Source of the DNA: Ectobius pallidus
Lineage: Eukaryota; Arthropoda; Insecta; Blattodea; Ectobiidae
Direction: 5' to 3'
Length of the DNA: 64,000 bases
Assembly (NCBI GenBank): GCA_964059195.1
Contig: CAXKWD010000011.1
Span: 8,820,366-8,884,365 of the forward strand
Shown here: in pieces, positions 56,030 through 64,000 of the stretch
Layout of the letters: the number at the start of each line of letters is the position of its first letter
Position numbering within the stretch: the stretch's first letter is position 1
Made by a program: the position numbers and the translations under genes
Notes under the pieces: model-generated
The model's input: the letters and a program-made list of their open reading frames with translations, nothing else
Told to the model about the DNA's origin: nothing
The model's database searches: none

Positions 56030-57440
56030 CTTCATGGTAGGTTTAAAATTATACTCTTTGCTTCTTTTTCAAAATTCTCATCCAGGAATGGCTCATAGAA
56101 AATGCTCTGTGCATTTTGTGTACTTCCTGATGAAGGATGATAGATAACTTGTGAAGCATAGTTACAAACCAGAACTGTCTTACAGGTAGTTACTATGTTT
56201 GTGGGAGATATGTCCATTGGTAAACCAATATTCAAGTTATTTAGAATCATTAAAACTGAATACATATTATGATAATGTTATATTTTTATTTTCTCTCCAC
56301 ATATATTGTTGATACTGTAGGTTGGAGGGGTTTATTCCACTCTCAGACATAAATGTTTTGAGGACACCTCATTCTGAAGATATTGTTTTTTAAAAAGTCT
56401 GCCATTGTGTTTGTCTGCCCTTCAGCAGTGTATCAGAATTTATATTCAAGTGAAGCATCTTCCATTGTTATCCTAGTAGTACTGAACTAACGAAAGCTAA
56501 ACATGGAATTGAATTAAAATGAAGTGAAGGGTAGTTATAAGTTAGCCCACTCATTCTAGACACTTCATATTCCGAAAGTATTACTTTGTTTTACTGGCAT
56601 GCATGTATAATAGGAGTGATAGGAGTATCTGCAGTAGATGTACATCTAACTTATACTGGTTATGCTTTGGTGTCCTTATTCAAATTATCTGGAATTTTTC
56701 AGTCAGGGTTCAATATTTTGAAAAGTTAGCATTGTTTTTTAATCTGATAATGCTGGTAAGCTGGCTTTGTTCCCAATATAATCATTTGCTGTGTTGTTTG
56801 TAACACTTGAACTAGTTGCTCTGAGTAAGGTATATGCCAAATTGCAATTTTGTTTATGTTTATTTAATCACAATTGTTCACTTGTACTGATATATCGACA
56901 CACGCGGGATCAAACAGAATGCTCCACTTTGACTTTCATTGAATGCAAACCGATCCGAATGATGTCAAATTAATATTTATTGTTATCTCTTTACTTCCGT
57001 GACATTTCTGTAACGTACAGCAACTCTGTAATTATTATTTACAGCCCATTAAGATTAATGAAATTCTTGAACACTATACAAGCTAATCAGATTGAGCTCT
57101 TAACATATCCTACTCCCCACATTTTCTGAAATGATTTTGATAGCTGTTAGCAGTAAAACTTCATTAAGATGCTCTCTGTCATGCCTGCTTCCTGTCCCAA
57201 TAAGAGCCCGTTTAACACTTCACACAGACCACACATTTGTCGTAATTTAAAATACTCTTTCTGCAGATGCAGAAGTCCCTGGTAGACTGAACCCAAATTC
57301 CAGCAATTTAGAAAAATTGCTCTCTGTCACCATCAAGCGTATCATGAGCTAAATGATTGCTTACTATAAAACATATCATATAGACTAGCACTAGACTGAC
57401 TAGACACTAATGTTACATTTTCTAAATTCCTTAATACCTC
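56030..57440. other. Region after Csp exon 4, nothing recognised
   Basis: No later Csp exon was recognised here. Confidence 0.45.
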
Positions 57441-57451
57441 AAACAAAAAAT

Positions 57452-57550
57452 CCCTGGAAACTGGGACACATTGTAATCCAGTGGGACACCGGGACCAGAG
57501 CCTTCAAACAGGGACTGTCCCGGTCAAAATGGGATGTATGGCAACCCTAC
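57452..57550. mobile_element. Possible hAT-type end fragment
   Basis: cagtgggacaccgggaccag ... gggatgtatggcaaccctac resembles the common gggttgccatac-type hAT terminus. No left end is found. Confidence 0.3.
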
Positions 57551-57924
57551 CTTATAAGACACCTACCCATTTCAGATGTGCTTTCTGTTGATCCCTTAAA
57601 AAGCTTTTCATTGAGGTTTTATTGTATTTACATTTAGGAATATACATGACTGAACTTATGAATTTCATGCACATAAGATAAAACAGTGGTGCAAAGCGAG
57701 AATTTGATTTTGACTCAGTAGTAAGAGGGTCTATGACTATGAGGCTTAACAACAACTTTCCAAGAGGATGCTTTTCTTAGCATCTTTCTTGATGTTCTTT
57801 AGCTTCTGCTTTTTATGCAGTACCACTATTTGGTTTGTTTACTCTGTTGTCTTGAGGTTTGCTTGTATCACCAGAGCTGGTAATTGATACAGTCTTGACA
57901 CTAACATCATCGTCGTCCATTATC

Positions 57925-57928
57925 ATCA

Positions 57929-57960
<32 letters not shown>

Positions 57961-57980
57961 GTTGTTGTTGTTGTTGTTGT
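57925..57980. repeat. (ATT)n(GTT)n microsatellite
   Basis: About ten ATT units followed by seven GTT units. Confidence 0.95.
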
Positions 57981-58024
57981 AATGACATTTATATTGAGGA
58001 AACTTTCTGACTGGTGCACCGTGT

Positions 58025-58335
58025 GTTTATCTCTCTCTCTGTTCGAATCCTGAGGGTTTTTCCTCACCTATGAGACAAATGTCTGGTAACTTTAGACCCT
58101 TGTGGTCATCAGATGTCATGTGGCCGTCATTATCATCTTCATCCCATGCTCACCTTGTTTAGAGTGAATGAGTGTGAGGACGTGTCTCGTCCTATGCATT
58201 TGTGTTGTCTCGGAGTTGGCCCTGGCGAAGAGCCAATCCCTTACCCAGGAAAGCCCTTCATGTCCTCGTCTGGTCAAAAAGAATGTAAGTGTGATCAATG
58301 GAAAATCCCTCTCCTGGCAGGTAGCTGCCTTGTAT
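58025..58335 (+). mobile_element. Possible SINE body
   Basis: gttcgaatcctgagggtttt has a B-box look, and the following agttggccctggcgaagagc text resembles SINE bodies. The overlapping 98-codon ORF has no domain. Low certainty. Confidence 0.35.
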
Positions 58336-59121
58336 ATGGATGCGTAATTCCTAAAACTACACGTAAGAAAGAAAGGAAACTCTCTGACTGTTGTACTCTG
58401 CTTAAGTGATAGTCAAAATTTGTCTCAGAGTTTAATCGATTTTCACCTAATTACACATCTCAGTGCAATATTAATGCAATTGCAAGAGTGATTAGTTACC
58501 TGAAACCTTGGAAGTGATTTCTTCACTTGACTTAACACTAAACCTGACATATCACATTTCCAATATAGACTTTTTTCATTTGGTTGGGTGGTAGACTTTC
58601 ACAACATGCACCACTGCATTCTAAAATATATTAACAGAGCAAAAGTGCTGTCCATTAGATAATAATTCATAGGAATATTCATAGAAGCTTTTAACTACAT
58701 TCCATTGAGGATTGGACATGTGCTTATTCTTTGTAGTATCTTCTAACACTGTTTTTCCTTTCAAAAATTCTAATTCTTACTCTTCTTCTGATGGTTTTAA
58801 TATGTTTGTGTGTCTTTGCATGTGTGTACTATTTTTAGAGAACAAATTTATTACTGCATGCTCCATTACATGATGCAATACTACACTTGGCAATCATTTT
58901 CTTAATTACGATTTATAACTTATCCTGTCATTTATTCACTTAATTAACACATTGTATAGTTTCGAAATTTATAATATTTACAAGTTTAGCGAAGTAGCCA
59001 TTGACCACCTGACTGGATCATCACTCTTTGCATGACCACTCTTTGCAGAGATCCCTCCAGTTCTCGGCCCCTTGTAACTGATCAACAAGTTCATTTTCTT
59101 CATTCCTTCATAGGTTATCAC

Positions 59122-59666
59122 CAGGGCCCGGATTCTGATGACCTAAAACTGTTTGAAAAATGACCTATAAAATGACCCTAAATTTTAAAGAAAATGACTT
59201 AATAATTACAAAGAATGACCTAAAAGCTGGTATTTTATTTATACAAATTATTACTGTGCACACAAAGATATAGACTAATTTGTACATAATTGTATAAACT
59301 GTAAATGTAGGATGTTGTAGGTCTAAAAACTTTGTTCTTGATTGGAACATTTGAGAAGAAAAGTAAGAAAATTGTTTTTAAAGTAGATTCTACAAAAAAT
59401 GTTACATTATAGTAACCCAGTTATTTATTTAAAGTAATTGCATGAAAATGACAAAATAAGGAAGCAAATGACACGAAAATGACAAAATAATGATGTAAAA
59501 TTGAAATAAATGCCCTAAAAATATAAAATTGCATAAAATGACAAAAAATGACCTAATAAAAATGCATTTCTGTAATCTAGAGGCCATGATTAGGATTTAT
59601 CTACAAGTTGGCAATGTCTAGGCAGCATCAATAAACAGATGACATGTCATTAGAATCCGGGCCCTG
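59122..59666. mobile_element. hAT MITE, copy 3
   Basis: cagggcccggattctgatga at the left and tagaatccgggccctg at the right, flanked by GTTATCAC at 59114-59121 and 59667-59674. It is internally deleted relative to copies 1 and 2 (about 200 bases shorter). Confidence 0.92.
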
Positions 59667-59968
59667 GTTATCACCACTGTAAGTGTATCTTCCATTTTGG
59701 AGTATTAGAGAACGTGATTTTCTTTTTATTTCCTCAATTGTTAGGGTGCCGTAATTTGAGTTATTTCTAAGGAAGTCAAGCGTTATTTTGCTGCCTGTGT
59801 AGATGTTTCTGTTACTTCCTGACTAGATAGTCATGTCTCAGTCTTGGCTTCCTTCCATGGAGTTTGTAGTTGTGTAATATGAAATAAAACGTGGAAATTG
59901 CAACTGCTGTATGTTGATTAGCCGATAAACCTGTTTTACTTCTGTTACATTGTACGTGCTACTTAGTG

Positions 59969-60983
59969 TCCGTGACCGTATGGGTTGTCATAGTGAAACC
60001 TACCCTCAAACGTTGCATGTTGGTAGGTTTTCATTACAGATAGACACATGCGAAAAATTAGTTGCTCATATAAACTTTAAGTGGGTAAGAAATTAATTGC
60101 AAATTTTAGCAAATTTGAAATATTGAGTAGCCTCACCCAACTGTCAATGGGAGGGTATAGATAGTGGAGCCTCCGCTACATACCGTCAGTCCACGGCTGT
60201 CACAGTGCTGCATAGCACAGTTCCCATTTTCCAAGCAAGCCATAGTTTGTCTTATCTCTCCCTTTCCTTATCACTAAAGGACGAATAACATTATAATAAT
60301 GATTAATACCCTCCTCTGATGCTTATATTTGTATTCCAGTAGGTCTTGTGAAGTAATTAGTACCTGTTTAAGCGTTTAGGATTAATAAAATGAATCCTGT
60401 ATGCTGTTTAAATTGGTTCAGTTAATATTGTTATTTTACTTGGGCCTATTATGACGTGTGCAATATGTAATATGTTAGTCCACGTTCTTAAAACCTAAAG
60501 AGTTTTGTCTGGACAAGAAATGTCAACATTGAGAACAGGTTGTTTGAAGTGTTAGTATTATGCATGGCAAAAAATCTTTGTTTTAATCATGTAAATTGAG
60601 TGGTCACATTTCTGGTCTATAACACCCAAACACACACTAACAATCATAACCAACCCCTCAATGTCTGTGCAGATTAAATAGTTTCAAAATGTGTAAATGG
60701 CATCACTATCACATGAACTATCACATTCAACGAGTAACGATGAAGCTTCTTCCTCTACCTCACACCCTGGCACTGTTGCTTATGTTCCCAGCATGCATGG
60801 CTACTCAAGCGAGCTGTAAAAGTGCCCATCGTTCTTTCCTTATGGGACAATACAAACATGTTTTCACCCACTTGCAGTTCATATGAGCAACTAATTTTTT
60901 GCACTTGTCCATCTCTAATGAAGACCTATTGATATGCAAAATTTGAAGGTAGGTTTCGACATGACACCTAGTACGGTTCCTTT
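59969..60983. mobile_element. Long-TIR element of unknown class, uninterrupted copy
   Basis: Reverse-orientation relative of 37984-41120 without the LINE. Ends share gaaacctaccctcaaa and the complement ttgaaggtaggtttcg. It shows what the first copy looked like before insertion. No transposase is seen. Confidence 0.7.
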
Positions 60984-61363
60984 GTTAGCAGACTTCGCTG
61001 GCGTGTATATTAAGTTTTATACACTTCTCCTTTATGTACTCTATGTTCTGATTGAATCTGAATGGCATCTTCTTAAAGTGTTAATTTAGAATTTTTCACT
61101 ATGATTATTTTTTGGCTTTGTTTTTGTTGATATAATTGGGGATATTATAAATAATAAAATTTGGATTTCTTAATTTGGAAACTTTTTGTTAAAGTTTGGC
61201 TGCAACAATTGTTGATCTTGTTGTTTAAAACCAACATTTCTTCCTTGCTTTCTGTCTCTATTAGTACTCTTCCATCCTTCAGTGGCTTGAAAGTTTTTAA
61301 TAGAAGTTGGGTCTATTTTGCAGCTCACTATGTTTATAAATGTGCTTAGTCTTCATGAGCTTT

Positions 61364-61364
<1 letters not shown>

Positions 61365-61401
<37 letters not shown>

Positions 61402-61435
61402 TGTGTGTGTGTGTGCATGCGTGCGTTAGTGTGTG
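61365..61435. repeat. (GT)n microsatellite
   Basis: About 30 GT units with a few interruptions. Confidence 0.95.
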
Positions 61436-61439
61436 AAGT

Positions 61440-62870
61440 TGCAAAGTGCAAAATGTTATACTAGATATATCATTGATTAGATTCAACCTGATATCAGTAA
61501 CAATTTTGTTGTTCCTATGCAAAAATAATACTGAGATGAGTTACATACACTACTTCCCTTATTTTAATTACTAACCTGAACCCTGGTTTCGATGAACCTT
61601 CTCGTCATTTTCAACAGTTATACTCCATCTGTCTGTTGATTCGCATCATCATCCTCTGGTGGACATCTAATGAACTTCATGATGAGGTTGTTCTCCGCGG
61701 GAATGTAAAAGTTCATTAGGTTTTTATTCTTGTGTAAGTAGATTTTTTCCCATACTGTAAGTTGTGTCCACTTAAGAAACTAAGGGACAAAATGGGATCA
61801 GAGTGTATAAAATGGGACAGTAGCCTAACTTTTCTGTTGAGGTTTTGTAGGGAAAAAGGACCAGAGACTGAAAAAAAAACCTATAATCCCGTTAAAAAGG
61901 GTTGTCTGGTCACCCTAGGTTACCGTTGCAAGCAACAAGAAAGAAAAATTGTTAAGGAGATTTCTCAGAGGAATGAATTCTTTCTTCTGACTTTCCTCGA
62001 GAGATATTGTGATGGATTTCTTTGGAAAGAAATAGGACCGCAAACGTTAAAATGATTTTTTTTATTGTGTTATTCCCAGTATTAGGTATCTATGGAAGAA
62101 TGATTTTGATTGCTGAGAGTGGAATTAACTCCTCTTCCCTATAGTGATGATAATATTGCACTGAGAATTGTATTTGTGTATACTGGTACTGAGGATTGGC
62201 CTGTGTAAATGCATATTCTTTTTGAAGATTCATTTTAATTGGAAACATATATTGAACTTAGTTCACTTTCTACATAGTGCTACTTACCTCAGACTGAAGT
62301 GAAAGCACTGTTGTATAGAAAAGTTAAATATATGTTTTAGATTATTATAAATTCTTAATTTTTTCCTGAAGAAATTAACTGGTGATTAACATATTGATGT
62401 CGAATGTTTTCCTATCATTTGCTTGGTGTATGGCATATGTGGTCATTGCTTCGAAACTTATCTAGTGTCATTCTTGCATGAACTCAGGCGTGGAGGCAAG
62501 TATGAGCTTAAGGCATAAGACTGTCAAGTATAAATTGTATATTTTTGTAATATATTTTCAACATTGGTGAAAGGTAGGTGCTATTTGATATTTAATCTCT
62601 ACTTTTACAATATTTTTAGTTATTATTGCTCACTGCACAGTCCTTGTAGATATAAACTGCCAGTCTTCTCAAGTTACTCGTCTTGATCCAGTATGGAATG
62701 TGAATATCTTAATATCTATAAAAGTGCTAACTTTGAAGTTGATAAACTGAAATCCAGATTTCCAGGTTATAGTACGTTTAAAGTTGGAGTACCATCTTAG
62801 CTCATGAATGCTGTTTATTCCGCTGACTTTGGCCATTGGGTACCATCATCAGTAAATTCAGATTTTTAAG
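61440..62870. other. Nothing recognised
   Basis: A 97-codon ORF at 61762-62055 shows no domain. ggttgtctggtcaccctagg near 61898 looks like a transposon end. Confidence 0.4.
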
Positions 62871-62874
62871 GAGT

Positions 62875-63058
62875 TCTTTAAACTCCCTGTAGATGAAGGA
62901 GAAAAACATAACCTAGGATATTTGCATCCTAAAAGCAGCAATCAGGATTTTGATATTAAAAAACAGTTTGACTTCAAAATTCTATATTGGTATGTTCAGT
63001 CTCTTTTTAAAAAAATTGAATATATTATGCACTTTATTAATGATTTATATACATATAC

Positions 63059-63093
<35 letters not shown>

Positions 63094-64000
63094 ATTTTCT
63101 GTATGACTGAACACTGGTGAACCTTACCCGAATTATCCTTAGTAAAAATTCCAGGATTTTGTTTGATGGACTGCTAATGTAGGTTAAATAAAGGTAAACA
63201 TGGAGGTTCAGTTTTATTAATTAAAGAACGTATTTTAACTAAGAAAACAGCTGATTTTAATGATTTAACAATCAACATGTTTGAAATATGTGGAACGTTT
63301 ATTGAGAGCATTAATTATTTTTGTTTATGTCTTTATAGAACACCTGACAATAGCAATTGTGATTTTGAGGTGTGTTTATCAAAACTTATTGAACTTTTTG
63401 ATATTCTGTATAAATCGTCTTTTAATACCAATATTGTATTACCAGCAGATTTAATGCTGATTTTTGTGGAACTAGCTGTCAAACAAGCAACTTTTTGAAT
63501 TTAGTTGAGAATTTTGTCTTATGTATTACCAATGAGGAACCAACTCATCCAGGTTGGGATGGTAAGAATGGTTCAGCCATTATTTTTACAAATATTCACA
63601 TAAACAAATGATCTGTCAATCTCCTACCAACTGTTTTATCGGATCATGATGCTCTAATTTCTTCAGACTGCATTGCCCAACAAGGAATTTTCTAGTGAGT
63701 TCTCTTCATTCAATTGTGTAAGATCTCTTCATGCTATGAAAATTGTTTATTTTTTATATTTATTGAAACAGGTAAATTGGTTTGGTCTTAAAAGTAATTA
63801 TTTTTTCTCTGTATTGCTACAATTGTTGATAAGGCTTTTCCTTTTAAATTTCAAGTCAAGTCTTAACATGAGAGGGAGTAAAAATAAGTGGTACAGTAGG
63901 GAGCTGCACAAATTAAGAGAAAAATTTATTTTCTATTATAAGTTGTTTACTTACTATGGGGGGACTTCTGCTAAATGTAAATATGCTGATTTAAAAAATC
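62875..64000 (+). mobile_element. LINE 5' region with endonuclease remnants (cut by window edge)
   Basis: Plus-strand broken frames: FKILYWYVQSLFKKIEYI (start of the APE-type endonuclease), an (AT)n insertion at about 63050-63095, then EICGTFIESINYFCLCLYRT, LIELFDILYKSSFNTNIVLP, ADL in the place of GDFN, FTNIHINK, and LLPTVLSDHDALI (the catalytic SDHD motif). After it, KWYSRELHKLREKFYFYYKLF leads to the RT. The element continues past the window. Confidence 0.82.
63052..63096. repeat. (AT)n run
   Basis: TA dinucleotide run inside the LINE relic. Confidence 0.9.

Noticed and set aside
58113..58409. 98-codon ORF with several Cys
   Set aside because: It overlaps a SINE-like body and shows no ordered zinc-finger spacing.
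61762..62055. 97-codon ORF as a gene
   Set aside because: No recognisable domain, and the transposon-like text ctggtcaccctagg runs through it.

Overview
This is a eukaryotic nuclear window, almost certainly from a large-genome insect. It is AT-rich, has long introns with GT/AG splice sites, and carries dense mariner, hAT, PIF/Harbinger, pogo-like, piggyBac-like, LINE and tRNA-derived repeats. Three conserved single-copy genes give an arthropod-like reading. The very long introns and repeat mix suggest a hemimetabolous insect such as a cockroach or termite; that lineage is inference. There are no prokaryotic features and no CRISPR array.

Host genes. (1) The last three coding exons of XPF/ERCC4 (mei-9 in flies) lie on + at 2684-2824, 6931-7122 and 8476-8640; the 5' part is left of the window. 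(2) A complete eight-exon gamma-butyrobetaine dioxygenase-like gene lies on -, ATG at 22114, stop at 12433, 444 codons when spliced, with every exon phase closing. (3) The first four coding exons of cysteine string protein (Csp/DNAJC5) lie on + at 31388-31407, 46868-47006, 48216-48368 and 54513-54644, and the gene continues beyond the window. XPF and the dioxygenase converge tail to tail. The dioxygenase and Csp diverge with about 9 kb between their start codons.

Layout. 1-2.6 kb: LINE 3' end and an intact Harbinger transposase. 2.7-9.7 kb: XPF tail, with mariner, hAT and Harbinger MITEs in its introns and a three-copy tandem duplication of its last exon end. 9.7-12.4 kb: an unclassified repeat and a broken mariner. 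12.4-22.1 kb: the dioxygenase gene, with hAT, piggyBac-like and palindromic elements in its introns. 22.2-31.3 kb: intergenic, with a nested inverted-repeat element, a SINE, mariner and LINE relics, and a 0.4 kb ATT/ACT microsatellite just upstream of Csp. 31.4-46.9 kb: Csp intron 1 (15.5 kb), holding a pogo-type element, a pogo-like palindrome, a long-TIR element with a LINE nested in it, and tRNA-bearing tandem units. 47-64 kb: the rest of Csp, with nested TIR elements, SINEs, palindromes, satellites and the 5' part of another LINE.

The most unusual signal is a dispersed set of short palindromes (3.9, 7.6, 13.6, 19.8, 20.3, 33.1, 53.6, 54.0, 54.2 and 54.8 kb). In most of them an arm carries a hammerhead-ribozyme-like core: CUGANGA, a short stem-loop, then GAAA. 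Several are degenerate and two keep only part of the core. In the best ones the flanks also form helix I. The set resembles ribozyme-bearing retroelement or retrozyme remnants. Other points of note are a histone-type 3' stem-loop downstream of the Harbinger transposase, a partial exon duplication in XPF, and a tandem unit with a tRNA-like cloverleaf.
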